DNA from: Fragilaria crotonensis
Lineage: Eukaryota > Bacillariophyta > Fragilariophyceae > Fragilariales > Fragilariaceae
Length of the DNA: 64,000 bases
Direction: 5' to 3'
Assembly (NCBI GenBank): GCA_022925895.1
Contig: JAKSYS010000010.1
Span: 1-64,000 of the forward strand
In this document: positions 45,501 through 55,933 of the stretch, piece after piece
Layout: every line of letters starts with the position of its first letter
Numbering within the stretch: the stretch's first letter is position 1
Notes under the pieces: generated by a model
Seen by the model: only the letters and a program-made list of their open reading frames with translations
Databases searched by the model: none
What the model was told of the DNA's origin: nothing
Translations under genes and position numbers: made by a program

Positions 45501-45784
45501 TAACGAGTTTGAATTTCGTGATAATCATCGTGAGGCCATTGTGCAATCTGTTTTTTCTTTTTCTTCTTCGTTTCTCCGTTGGTTCCATCCGCGTCCGTGT
45601 TCACCTGGTCATTCCCAAAGAGTCGAGCTGCAAATGGCTGGACGCCTGGACGGTTGGCCTTGGCATTGGATTTGCGAACAGATCTCAGTTGAGCATCGTC
45701 ACCGTTTGAATTAGTGTTAGCATTCGACTCCCCATGCTGGGAATGGTTGTTTCCGGTCTTTCCAGACTCTTCGTAAGTTGACAT
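42520..45784 (-). CDS. SEC6: Exocyst complex subunit Sec6 (EXOC3)
   Basis: Two exons, 45784-43800 and 43720-42520, encode about 1,061 residues. Sec6 is a rod-like core subunit of the exocyst, which tethers secretory vesicles to the plasma membrane before SNARE fusion. The family is recognised by the middle segment HMTPCFPPFWNVETLW (matching QCFPP in animals), by TSLPEDVFALAGVQL (the conserved T-x-L-P-x-D/I-V-F block), and by the helical C-terminus with EWMEDVMVRKLVDGLV. The N-terminal half has long amphipathic helices (LREQTARDLALINSRL). At about 1,060 residues it is longer than the usual 750-800; the first 170 or so are low-complexity and charged. ATG 45784 (MSTYEESG) is preferred because the frame upstream to 45901 is not protein-like, but 45901 is possible. 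Confidence 0.88.
43721..43799 (-). other. Sec6 intron, 79 bp
   Basis: Sense GTGTGTGATT ... CTTTTTGCAG. Splicing joins LDNVY to STDHAK in frame and removes the early stop reached if read through. Confidence 0.8.
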
Positions 45785-45901
45785 GTCGGGAGACTTGGAA
45801 CTGGTTCCGAGTTGAATTTTGTCAATGTCGATAGTGTACGAGACAAGAATCACTGTACCGGAGCAATCAGAGCCCCGTCCAACGTCGTCAAGCAAAGTCA
45901 A

Positions 45902-46855
45902 CCCTTATATAATGTATGCACCGGTGTCAAGACTACACTTGTTGTGCACCAGGTACTCCGATGTTGAATGATGAATGTGGACTGTGGACACAGGAACCGT
46001 TTCACCTGATCCGTCCAAGTATGGTGATCGCAATGCAACAGGATCTGTACGATACCACCAAACCAGGCACCGAGCTCACCTAGGCGGGGAGGGTTGAGGC
46101 AGGCGCATCATCAACAATGTCAGTAGGTATCATACCAGGTACTCTAGTACCGTATGTAAGACGAGGTGTTCGACTATCATAACCTCGAGCAACACCGTAT
46201 CATACAATACTCTACTAGAGTCGTAGCAGTAGTATGTTACAAGATGTGTAAAAAATACTACAGCGAGTATAGGTAAAGTACTCGTAGCTTGTCCATCATA
46301 TTCGAGGACCAGCAATGTTTAATACACGTACATACATCACCATAGGAATATATATATACAGTATATGCCCAAAGATCTCCGTTGGACTTCATGTCACTCC
46401 TCCCAACCCCCAACCGATACAACAGGTTTTGGCTATACCGGTAGTAGAGAACTACAGTACTATCATAGAGTACTGCGTACTGGTAGTCTAATTAAATGAA
46501 TCAGTAATCATCCTATGACCGTACATGTAGTACCCTCGGGTCTGTGATGATACAGGTACGAGTATGGTACTTGTATGGGGTATGGGAGTGGTCAGAGGGT
46601 ACTTTACAGTACTCGATTATGTTACTACCGGTAGTAGTAGTAGAGTGAATGTCGCCGTGTAAAGTCTAATACGAGGGTAGACATCAATGAATACTGCATA
46701 CAGATATACCATTAAGAGCATGAACGATAAACCGCATGAAGTGATCCGGGCGAAGATTGGATCTTCACACGGTTGATCGATGTTCCTGTGTATAAAAAAA
46801 ACCTCGATGTGTATGAGACCCATATAGACATCTACTCCGAGTACAATACTCTATA
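45902..46855. other. Intergenic between divergent Sec6 and membrane protein genes
   Basis: Shared upstream region of two divergent genes. Rich in GTAC and in CCGG palindromes: exact TACTACCGGTAGTA at 46623-46636 and a partial CTATACCGGTAGTAG near 46433. ATATATATA occurs near 46350. No coding frame supported. Confidence 0.5.
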
Positions 46856-46882
46856 AGGTCGGCAGCGCAACGCAAATTGGAA

Positions 46883-47338
46883 ATGACAATTGCATACACA
46901 GTTGCCGCATCACTCTTTCTTCTCATTGAAGTCAATGTAATAACGCAACTTCTAGGTTGGCAAGTTTCGGAAAGAGCAGGCATTGCCAATCCTGAAAACT
47001 ACGCCTTGTGGACTGAATCGTTAGATGAACCGACCAAACGTGCCATTCGATTGCAGCAATATTGGAATGCTATTAGCAAGACGGCTTTATGTGCCGTCAT
47101 GATTGCAACTATGCTGTCGACGGAGCCCTTAGTCCGCTGCACCACTTCTGTATTCATTTGCCTTTGCGTCACAACGTTTTACGTGTATATGGGACCCACT
47201 CTTCGGGATATGGAGGACAAGGGGGAGGTGGCGCAAGGTCAATACAAGGCTGTTCATTTTCTTGTCATTTTTCTAGTGCTTTTGTTCACTACGGTTGTTG
47301 TACTAGAGGGTATAGAAATAGCTCGAACGCCCGGCTGA
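46883..47338 (+). CDS. Small four-helix membrane protein, copy 1
   Basis: 151 residues from the ATG at 46883 (matching the ATG of copy 2 at 48586). Four hydrophobic segments: AYTVAASLFLLIEVNVITQL, a middle helix ALCAVMIATML, SVFICLCVTTFYVYM and FLVIFLVLLFTTVVVL. The loop between helices 1 and 2 is polar and conserved (RAGIANPENYALWTESLDE). It ends ARTPG. I do not recognise the family; the length and topology fit a small integral membrane protein, with no signal peptide cleavage or plastid motif visible. Substitutions between the two copies are mostly conservative and both are open, so both are probably selected. Helix count is read by eye. Confidence 0.8.
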   Translation: MTIAYTVAASLFLLIEVNVITQLLGWQVSERAGIANPENYALWTESLDEPTKRAIRLQQYWNAISKTALCAVMIATMLSTEPLVRCTTSVFICLCVTTFYVYMGPTLRDMEDKGEVAQGQYKAVHFLVIFLVLLFTTVVVLEGIEIARTPG

Positions 47339-47400
47339 GCCGAACGACGAGTCAACACAGGCGAGACGGTGACGTAGACAACACTGTGGGCTGCTACGCA

Positions 47401-47516
47401 TGAGAAAATTGCCATGCTTATAATGCTCGACCAACGGCTTTGCGTGTGCTATGTCGCATGATAAGATGGCCATGTTTATAATGCTCGACCAACGGCTTTG
47501 CGTGTGCTATGTCGCA
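47401..47516. repeat. 58-bp tandem duplication after copy 1
   Basis: TAATGCTCGACCAACGGCTT at 47421 and again at 47479. Copy 2 has only one such unit, so this arose after the segmental duplication. Confidence 0.85.
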
Positions 47517-47586
47517 TGATAAGATAAACTGCTGCAACAGTAACTACCATATTAACAACCGGTTCAATAGGCGTTACTCCACTCAA

Positions 47587-47621
47587 ACTCAGTAAATGCA
47601 AAAGGCAACAAGAAATCGTTC
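47587..47621 (-). pseudogene. Remnant of the Sec14 gene 3' end
   Basis: On the minus strand this reads ERFLVAFCIY then stop, identical to the end of the Sec14/GOLD gene at 49263. Nothing of that gene lies beyond it, so the piece came with the duplicated block. Confidence 0.85.
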
Positions 47622-48559
47622 ATCCAACTGTGTCACAACAGAGCATGCGGAAAGTCTCTTGCATCTAACTTGTCCTGGTATTTTATTTGAGGATGTAGCA
47701 AGTTCCTTCCGGTATTCGTTATTGAATAACCTGCAGCGATCAGCAATACACACCAACATTCCTGAAGAGTCAGTGGCCGAAGGTGATGGAAGATCAGCGT
47801 TTTAGACCAAACCATTGTTGTCGGTCACAGTTCCTTTAAAATGTCTTATCATCAAGGAAATTTGCACCAAAGTTCTTCCTCTTCGGGTTTGAGTCAATCT
47901 CCAAGGCCGTGCCAACATTGGATGTGTTCTCATATGTCACACACCTATTCTCATCTGTCACGTGGGCCGGCTCACTCGGAAATTCCTTGCCTTTTCTTTT
48001 TGCCGTTGTTATCGGCTTAGGTACTGTAGCAGATCATCCATGATTGGAGACGAAGAGTGAGAATGAAGGATAGAGCAGAGAGTCCCGAGTCCCGATTGAC
48101 CTCAACCCCCTTCAATCTTGCACGAGTTACCTTCAACAATTTTGCGAACGGTTGCGAAGGTGTTTTGAAGAAATCTCTCATAAATAGCGATATTTTGGTC
48201 CCAGCCACGTCAGCACTTAGTGTGATGCTTACAGCAAATATGCATAATTGCGATCGATACCCAGTACTACCGGTAGTATGAACCAGACTGTGGCAAGAAC
48301 AGCTCTCATGGATACTGGTGCATATCATAGGATCATTTCTCTTCATTCAGTCGTGCGCTTCTTATCTGTTTCGAATGAGCACGAAACGAGAAGACTAATG
48401 AGAAGTACAAGTACTACTAGCTACAGGAAACGGACAAGAAAGCAAAGCATCTCATTCGTAATTAATTATTAGGAAAGCTTGTACCGTAGTATTCGGAGTA
48501 CAACTCCGTTAATGGAAAGGTGTAGCTTAGAGCACTCAAGCAATGTACATGCTGTTACT
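47622..48559. other. Intergenic between the two copies, no gene seen
   Basis: About 940 bp. Exact palindrome TACTACCGGTAGTA at 48265-48278. The overlapping frames at 48.0-48.3 kb on both strands are not convincing. Confidence 0.5.
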
Positions 48560-49295
48560 AGGTCTGCGGTGCGACACAATTTGAAATGATAATCGCATAC
48601 ACTGTTGCCGCGTCTATCTTTGTTCTTATTGAAGTCAATGTGATAACGCAACTGCAAGGCTGGCAAGTTTCGAAAAGAGCCGGCATTGCCAATCCTGAAA
48701 ACTACGCCCTGTGGACTGAATCGTTAGATGAACAGTCCAGACGTGCCATTCGATTGCAGCAATACTGGAACGCTATTAGTAAGACGGCTCTTTGTGCCGT
48801 TATGATAGCAATTATGCTTTCGACGGAGAGCTTGGTTCGATACATCGCGTCGGTATTAATTTGTCTCTGCCTGACTATGTTTTACCTTTATATGGGCCCC
48901 ACTCTTCGGGATATGGAGGACAAGGGGGAGGTGGCGCCAGGCCAATACCAGGCTGTTCATGTTCTCGTCATTTTTCTAGTGCTTTTGTTCACTACGGCGG
49001 CTGTTCTCGAGGGCATAGAGATAGCTCGAACACCAGGCTGAGCCGCGCGAATAGGCAACACAGGCGAGACGGTGACGAAGACAACAATGTGAGCTGCCAC
49101 GCACGATAACATGGCGTTTTCTATAGCGCTCGACCAACTTCTTTGCGTGTGCTATGCTTTCATGGAAATTCGGAGATTCGCGAAAGATGCTGGGCAATCA
49201 CATGACTATATAAATTGCTGCAACAGTACCTACCAGTACAATAGGCGTTACTCCACTCAAACTCAGTAAATGCAGAAGGCAACAAGAAAGCGTTC
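48560..49295. repeat. Segmental duplication, parental copy
   Basis: Second copy of the block at 46856-47621, here continuous with the complete Sec14 gene. Confidence 0.85.
48586..49041 (+). CDS. Small four-helix membrane protein, copy 2
   Basis: 151 residues, with the same layout as copy 1: helix 1 IIAYTVAASIFVLIEVNVI, loop with NPENYALWTESLDEQ, helices 2-4 and the same ARTPG end. The ATG at 48586 replaces the MEM context of copy 1. It is convergent with the Sec14 gene, 221 bp between stop codons. Since its 3' flank runs into the complete neighbour gene, this is the ancestral copy. Function unknown. Confidence 0.8.
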   Translation: MIIAYTVAASIFVLIEVNVITQLQGWQVSKRAGIANPENYALWTESLDEQSRRAIRLQQYWNAISKTALCAVMIAIMLSTESLVRYIASVLICLCLTMFYLYMGPTLRDMEDKGEVAPGQYQAVHVLVIFLVLLFTTAAVLEGIEIARTPG

Positions 49296-51067
49296 CGAGG
49301 TGAAACGCCCTCCATTCGATGCGACAGAGACTTTGAGAGCACAAGGGCCCTTGATTCTTGTTTTGGTGAGGATTGTCTGCGTTGGCTTATCGGTGTGCTC
49401 GTCACCGCCGGTGTGTTTCGCTTCGACGTCGTCCACTAGAACATTCTTGTCGTCACCCTTGATAGTCCACTTCCCGCCAGCCTTGGAACGAGTCCAGATG
49501 CTCACTTCGACCTCTTCACCATCAGCAATGTCGACCTTGTGAGATCCACTTCCGCTGCGTTCAAGACATGTTTCATTAGCTGACATGTGGGCTTTCACCA
49601 AAAAATGCATTACCGTTCTCTCGTCCGATATTGTGCCTACTTACCGAACATACATACAGTGTGTGAACAATCGCTTCATCGTTCCAGGAGAAGCAGCGTC
49701 CAAGGTCTCGATGGTCGAAGGACCTTTACCACCATAATCCGAAGGGAGTTGATCCTCGTCACATAGTTCAAGCAATTTCTTCTCCCACTTCGTACGACTG
49801 GCATAGACCGAAACTTTGGCGGCGGTTCGCGCATCAAGATAGCCCTTGATTATACTCCAAGATGCCGCAAAGAAGGTCGGAGCGTTGATTATGACCATTT
49901 GAGACATGGTTTCTGGGAAGCACAACGAATCAATGAACGCTTGTTCCTTGATGATAGCCAACGTCCTGGAACCGAGTTGCGAGATTGAAAGGTGTGCAAG
50001 GTCCAAAATGCAGACAGCTTCAAAGCGATTGAAGCCTGGACGGTCCGCCTTCTGCGACCTGAGGCGTCCCCCGAAGTCGTGCACCATGAAGAACCAATGG
50101 AACTTGAGGATACCATCCAGCGTCGTAATACAATCAACTGCATCAATGTTCAACACACCCGGCTTGGAGAAGAACAGCGGGATGCCTCGCTTGTCAAATC
50201 CTGAGTAGATTTGAGGGAACTGTGCCATGTAAAGAGCCATGTCACAACCAAGTGCTTTGGAAGGATCCTGAAAGAAATCTGCCGCTTTGGGGTCCTTGCG
50301 ACAAACAGTCGCTTCTTCAACCATCTTGATGACGTCCTCGTAGACAAACTTACGGGCTCTGAGCCATCGTGTGAGACACCAGACTTCTCCTTCTTCTTCA
50401 CCAAAATGGTAGATCGTGGCTTTGAATTCCTGGTCGCGTTTCTCGATCTCCTCCTTGAATTTCATCTGCAATTTGCAATTATTGCGCATGATGACGATGT
50501 GAGACTAACGTGAGGCACAGTTTCAGTTCCAAAGACGTAGTTTGGGTACTATTCGGGTAATTGCATGCCGACGAAACAATTTCCAACCCGCTCCTGGAGT
50601 ATTCCGTTCTGGAAGCGAGCAACGCCATCGAATCTTCTAGGCAGGCATCACGGTGAACATGTCTTCCGCCGATGCAATGATGGTGTAAAGGATTCGAAGC
50701 TCTGCTTCAGCTTTAACGCAAACATTCTTTCTATTCAGATAAATGGAGAACCATCCGTCATGACAAAAGATGCACAATGGAAGGTACACAGAACCAGTCA
50801 TGAAGTCGGACTTTTTACAATGATCCATCGAAACTTGGCTCTCTGAATTTTCTCTCGTCTTGTCCTATGATCAACAGAGAGCGACACAAAAACGCGATGG
50901 CTTCCATCCTACGTTGGACTTACATAGCATTCGACCTGCTCTGGAGTCAAATGTCCCGCACGACCCCAAAGCATTGGATCGTGCTTGACTGCGTCAGCAC
51001 CTCCATCGCCAGCCGCAGGTCCGGTCGTTCCCATGAGCATGTCAGCATCCCAGTGTTCGTCAACCAT
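49263..51067 (-). CDS. Sec14-like CRAL-TRIO protein with C-terminal GOLD-like domain
   Basis: Three exons: 51067-50924 (48 codons), 50465-49658, and 49591-49263, about 426 residues. Exon 1 reads MVDEHWDADMLMG...LWGRAGHLTPEQ and supplies the start of the CRAL-TRIO N-terminal domain, continuing in phase into KFKEEIEKRDQ and LTRWLRARKF. The lipid-binding CRAL-TRIO domain follows (GIPLFFSKPG, FEAVCILDLAHLS, MVIINAPTFFAASWSIIKGYLD, LPSDYGGKG). Exon 3 encodes a beta-rich GOLD-like domain (VEVSIWTRSKAGGKWTIKGD), as in animal and plant SEC14-like/patellin proteins that move phosphoinositides or lipids between membranes. Start and exon 1 are my model: the donor GTAAGT and the acceptor TTGCAG are both strong and phase 0. 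A start at 50489 would be inside the intron. Confidence 0.85.
49592..49657 (-). other. Sec14 intron 2, 66 bp
   Basis: Sense GTATGTATG ... GGTGAAAG. Joins FTH to SHMSANET in frame. A nearby alternative acceptor (ATGTCAG, ending at 49580) would remove four more residues and is also in frame. Confidence 0.65.
50466..50923 (-). other. Sec14 intron 1, 458 bp
   Basis: Sense GTAAGTCCAACG ... CAAATTGCAG. Long for this genome. An open frame inside it (50637-50828) has no similarity I can see. Confidence 0.65.
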
Positions 51068-52004
51068 TTTCTAGATGTTGTTCGATTGATCGATGAAAGT
51101 AAAGTGGAAGACAGCAGGAGCAATGGAAGGAACCAACTTGTAAGCGTTGATTGTTGTGTGTCGGGTGGGAGCAAGTGCGGACTGCGGAGCAATGACCGAA
51201 AGTGGTCGTTCCCTTGTTGGTCTTTCCGTGTCGTTTCGTCGACGTGACGAGGTGACGAAGATTCGTGGTGGATGGATTTGGAATTTCAATATTTATTATC
51301 CGTAATCTAATATAGTGATGTATTCCCGATTTCACGTTTGTTCGACAGTCTCAATCTATCCGTGAAAGGTAAATTAGTTTCCGTTTGCCTGTGTCTGTCC
51401 GCAACAGCAAAACGATTGCTAGCTTGACCGTGTTATTCAATTATCATGATGCCCATGTCAAACTGGAAAGACAGTCAACTCTTGTCCCGATCCTTCGCTT
51501 CAACAATGGATCGTTAGTGAATGTTTGTAGTATAATTCTACGGCAACAAGGATGCTGGAGTAGGGCTTCGAGATATCCCAATCTTTGATTCTTGGTATTC
51601 TGCAGGTAAGGAATGCACGACCATCCATGAGAAACACTCACGATGACACGCTGGGAAAGCGCTAATGGCATCAATGATGCATGATGTTTGATTATGTGTA
51701 TCGTTCCCATCTTGATGGAAAGGAATCGAGCAAGAGCAAAGTGTTTTTAATGCTTGAACTACTACCATACACATTTACTATCCTTTGAGTACTGTTACCT
51801 CCTGACACCTCGCATGTGGCTTGGGGCATCGTGCATCGTGCATCATGCATCATGACAAACGAGGTTCCTTCTGGGGCATGCCCCGCATTTGCAACAAGTT
51901 TCAGGTGTCATTCATCAATGATTGTGCGTTTAGGATCAATCATAGCTCATCACCACATCACTCATCATTCCCTCTTATTTCTCGGCAGATCAACACAGTT
52001 CAAC
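51068..52004. other. Intergenic between divergent Sec14 and plastid protein genes
   Basis: About 940 bp of shared upstream region. CATCGTGCATCATGCATCATG near 51832-51853 is a short repeated stretch. No gene seen. Confidence 0.5.
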
Positions 52005-52403
52005 ATGTCGAAGATTTTGTTCGCTTTCCTCTCCCTTTACGTCTTTGCCGTTTCGGCGTTTGTTCCTGCCAGCAAGATCTCTGCCAGGCCAACATTTGTT
52101 GGTACTCCATCTTCCCTCTTTGTCGAGTCTGAAGACATGTACTGGGAAGGTGAATACCCACCATCCAAGGTCTTGGGACCTATCATCTCCAAGATGCCAT
52201 CTGGTCTCTTAGGAGTTCTCTCCCTCGTGTTCCTCGGCTTGTGCGGCTATTCCTTGGTTCAGACTACTGCCCTTGTACAGGAACCAGGTGCCCTTGCGAA
52301 TGGAGCCTGGGTCAAGTGGTACTACGTTCTCATGGGATGGGGAGGACCACTGGCGTGGGGTACTCACGTCGCGTGCTGGATTCAGCGCAAGAACGGCAAG
52401 TAA
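52005..52403 (+). CDS. Plastid-targeted two-helix membrane protein
   Basis: 132 residues from ATG 52005. The frame is open farther upstream, but only this ATG gives a signal peptide. Residues 1-18 are a signal peptide (ILFAFLSLYVFAVSA) cut before Phe in AVSA-FVP, the diatom ASAF-type motif; a short Ser/Arg-rich transit segment follows (ASKISARPTFVGTPSS). The mature part begins near YWEGEYPPSKVLGP and has two membrane helices (LLGVLSLVFLGLCGYSLVQT and WVKWYYVLMGWGGPLAWGTH), ending in a short basic tail. This predicts import across the four plastid membranes and insertion in the thylakoid or an envelope. Size and layout would suit a small photosystem-associated subunit, but that is only a guess. 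I do not recognise the family. Confidence 0.8.
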   Translation: MSKILFAFLSLYVFAVSAFVPASKISARPTFVGTPSSLFVESEDMYWEGEYPPSKVLGPIISKMPSGLLGVLSLVFLGLCGYSLVQTTALVQEPGALANGAWVKWYYVLMGWGGPLAWGTHVACWIQRKNGK

Positions 52404-52751
52404 ACAGATTGACGCTTTTCGATCGATGACCCCCCTTGTTCATTTTGGGTACTGTTTTTTTTTTCAGAGTCGTGATTTTTGGCAACACTGAAATCGATGT
52501 ATGTCATTATGGAATATTACAAGGTGCTACGGCAAGTAGTCGGATGAGACTTGAACTACAATGAGGTTTGACTAACATGTCTTAGAAAATAGTTATTGCT
52601 GATGCTATCCCTCTGGTGTGTCTTAGTAATGCACTCCGAGAAGTACACTACAGCGGATTTATGCTATTGTTCATTCAGGATAGAGTGGTCGGGATGGACG
52701 ATGTTGCATGTAAAGTGAACTAAAGTACGTAAGTTAATGGTCTATTCGAGT
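52404..52751. other. Convergent 3' flanks, no gene seen
   Basis: About 350 bp between two convergent stop codons. A T10 run occurs near 52456. Confidence 0.5.
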
Positions 52752-54507
52752 CTAACAACTCGGGGCGTTCATGACTGGGTCGTTGGGACTGTACTCATGA
52801 ATCTGCTTCTTCATAGGCATGGACGTAACGGGTTCATCTTGTCCATCGTTCTCCATTTCCTCCTTGTGCATCAAGCAGAAGCGCTTCTCGTGACACCCAT
52901 ACGCATGAGGGGTTAGTTGGATCACGTTGTTGAGCGGAATCGATACATAAGGTGCCTCCTTGCGATCCAAACCCATGAAGTAAGCATACAGGATGCGGAG
53001 AATGCCCTGGTGGCCAATAATCAAGACAGGTTCGCGAGTTCGTTCCAGTTCTTGAGCAAGCGGTTCGAGTCGCAGCGTGACATCCATGTACGATTCACCT
53101 GAGATGAAACGAGTTGAGAACGAGAAGCAGGGCGTGTGAGTCCATGTAGGCGAACGATCTGGTAAGGAAGGAAAAAACGAAGCCGCAACAAAACTCACCT
53201 CGTGGGTATCTATACGCCAGCTTATCATCCTGACGACGTTGAAACTCCTCTGGGAAGAGAGCTTCAATCTCCTTGTAAGTCATACCATCACAGACACCAG
53301 CGTACAATTCGTCCAAATTACGCCTCGCCATTGGTCTAAACTGTACCCAGTCGATTGAATCACCATTGTCAAAGGTACAATGAAGCATGTCGTGACGAAT
53401 GAACTGTGCCGTTTCCTTGGTGCGGCGCATAGTACTAGTCCAAAGACGACATGGTCGCTCAACTATTCCTGTCCCATCATTGTTGCTGGTGCTATAAATG
53501 TCACCTTCGGCAATGTCGCCTCCTTTGGCAATGCAATCTTTCGCGAATTGTGCCAAGCGCTTTGCATATTTGATCCCATTCTGACTCAATCCGGAATCTC
53601 CACCAATCTTGCCCAAGACATTATACTCGGATTGTCCATGTCGAGTGAGATAAAATGTGCGAGGAAGAGTGTGCAAGTTCATGACAAAGTGCACCACCTT
53701 GAGCGGCAAGTATCCACGAATGTTTGTCACGACAAATTGCTTTGAGTTGATAATTTTGAGATGAGGTCCGTCACTTTCATCCACAGGTTCATAGACTGAC
53801 ATGTAGTTCCTGCGACGTTCGTGAAAGTCTCGGATCGCTTCTTCCGGGTCCATATCTCTGTAATCTGGAGTGCTGAGCTTCACTTTTCGAATGTTTTCTT
53901 CCAACAATTCCTGCGAATCGCAAATGCTCTCGACAAACATTTTTTTGCATCCAATGCCTGCCTTCAAAAGCGAATTCAAAATGTGATTCCTACGTTCCTT
54001 TGTGGAATTGGTCGCGTCCAGCGCCGCAACTCGTACGCCGTCCTGCAGCAAATACTCCGTCATGTCGGCAATGGCCGCATCGCACGCCATGTGACGGGCC
54101 TTGGTCGCCGCTTCATTGGCAGGATCGTAGAAATCAGCAGGAAGTTGAGCGCCGCAGAGCTGTCTCCGGTAGTCGCCGACGTTGAATATTTGAGAGGGAA
54201 TGTCGTGAAAGAAGGAAAGAAAGCGACAGATGCGTTTTGCAATGTGGGTTTTTCCCGTTGCGGGAAGCCCTACCATGATAATGACAAGCTTATCGGTAGC
54301 CGCCGAACCAATGACTTCAAGTGGTGTAGCATTATCTCCTTCCGATAGCTTATGAGGCATTGGATTGTACGTTTCGCTATCCAAGTGAGGCAAGGGGGGG
54401 ATTTCGTCAATGACTCCATGGGCTTTTCCATTGGAAGTTGTCACTGTTGCAACGTTTCCATTCCCATTCTCTTGCGTCTCTGAGACACTGGCGGTGCTGG
54501 AGCTCAT
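52752..54507 (-). CDS. PFKFB: 6-phosphofructo-2-kinase / fructose-2,6-bisphosphatase
   Basis: Two exons, 54507-53199 and 53098-52752, about 551 residues. The bifunctional enzyme makes and destroys fructose 2,6-bisphosphate, the cytosolic switch between glycolysis and gluconeogenesis. Kinase half: Walker A GLPATGKT (near residue 80), YRRQLCG, DATNSTKERR. Phosphatase half: TRHGQSEYN with the phospho-accepting His, STMRRTKETA, NLDELYAGVCDGMTYKEI, YPRGES, and the second His in GHQGILRILYAYFMG. All catalytic residues are present in both halves. ATG 54507 (MSSSTASVSET) is chosen over the open frame upstream to 54696, which is not protein-like; a TATATA lies about 35 bp before it. The N-terminal 65 residues are low-complexity. 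No plastid signal, so cytosolic. Confidence 0.95.
53099..53198 (-). other. PFKFB intron, 100 bp
   Basis: Sense GTGAGTTTTG ... TTTCATCTCAG. Joins YPRG to ESYMDV in frame across the conserved YPRGES motif. Confidence 0.88.
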
Positions 54508-55933
54508 TTTCTGACAGTTGAATGACTCTGCAACCAATATATAGCAACCAGCAAGCAGCAAATAGCAAAGGAGGTCTCGTAGAGACCAAGATTCCACAGA
54601 CTTGTGAATGTGTCGCAACCGTGTTGCTGGTGGTTGATCGGTTGGTGGAGTGCAATGACACACTGGATGGACAGTGGACAGTCTTTTGTGTGTCAACCGA
54701 ATCTACTTTCATACGGTACTGTAGTACAACGACGATACGTTCAGTACGCCGATACTCTATGCATACCGTAGATGAATTACTCTCCTATAATACAGTGTAC
54801 TCGAACACGCGACTCGACCTGTGGGGTACTAGAGTACCAGCACAGTTCATGCAGTATGCATAGATACTGTAGTACCGGTAGTTGGACGTCGAACGCGTCA
54901 CTCGCCGTGGCGGTGGTGCGTATGCGCTTGTGATGCCTTCATACAAGAATTCTATTACAGCGAGTATTTTACTTAGCGCACAAGTACTGTAGTACCATGC
55001 GGGTATGCAGCAACAGGTGAACAGGATGCACTTTCATCCTTTGGTACGGAGTGTACTACTACCGAAACGCTCCTTTGTTTCTCCGAAAAGAGTATCCAAA
55101 ATAGCAAAAAAACCTATTATTGGTACGTTTCGATGGAGTATTTCTCCCTATATTTGACCCCTCCGCGGAAGAACTTTTGACACCCGGAGTCAAGAAATCT
55201 CGTAAAAATCGTCCGAATTTAATCCCATGGCTATGAATACGCCTCGCTCATTTCGATCTATTTGACTCATTGGAATACACCTTTCGATGTGTCTTGGATC
55301 GTGCACGACCATATTAGCAAACGCTTTCTGATGCTGCGCCTTAAAAAAATGAACTCATCGAGGCCATCACGCGTGTGATGATGGACACGGATAGTGATGA
55401 GGCAGCCATTCATGCCGCAGATGTGGCTGTTCCTCCTCCAGCAAGACCTTGGGGAAGCGGCTCTTGTGGAACAAACTCCAAATTTTTGAGGTGTTAGTAC
55501 ATCGTAGAAGCAAGCAGTTGTGGTTGCGCAGTCGTTGCTTGTGGATGAAAGCAACGCAGATGGACGAGGAAGTATGAGAAACCAAAACAGTGGTTGCAAT
55601 GTAGCATGTGACAACCAACAGAGGATCACGCAAACATACTGTAATAACAGGTACTACTGTAGAGGAGTACCAGAATGAGGAGGTGTAAAGTTGCTTGTGA
55701 TCATCAGCACCATGAAGAATTTAATACGCCACGTGTAGCTACAAACAAACATTCTCAACCGGTGCAGATTGGATCCTTCCAAAATGTCCAAAATATGTTT
55801 TCAAGGGTCCGATACCAATATGCCCAAAATAAAATAGCCCCACGGGTGATCAAACTCTTACGCCTCCCCTTGTTAAGGACAAAATTCAGAGGTTAAAACT
55901 GACCCCCCAGGTTTGTTTTGAAATCATTAAAGA
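54508..55933. other. Intergenic, no gene; GTACTGTAGTAC motifs and a repeat shared with 33.3 kb
   Basis: GGTACTGTAGTAC at 54715-54727, AGTACTGTAGTAC near 54983, and ATACTGTAGTACCGGTAGT near 54865. Segment 55860-55923 is about 80% similar to 33286-33350. No coding frame recognised. Confidence 0.5.

Larger units (their letters stand above)
46856..47621. repeat. Segmental duplication, daughter copy
   Basis: Matches 48560-49295 from just before the membrane protein ATG to beyond its 3' flank, ending in the last codons of the neighbouring Sec14 gene. Copy order and content show this is the derived copy. Confidence 0.85.

Noticed and set aside
47633-47815. Small frames after the four-helix gene copy 1
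   Set aside because: Both strands are open and no motif is seen; part of it is duplicated Sec14 tail.
50637-50828. 63-codon minus-strand frame inside Sec14 intron 1
   Set aside because: No family resemblance, and the flanking exons join in phase without it.
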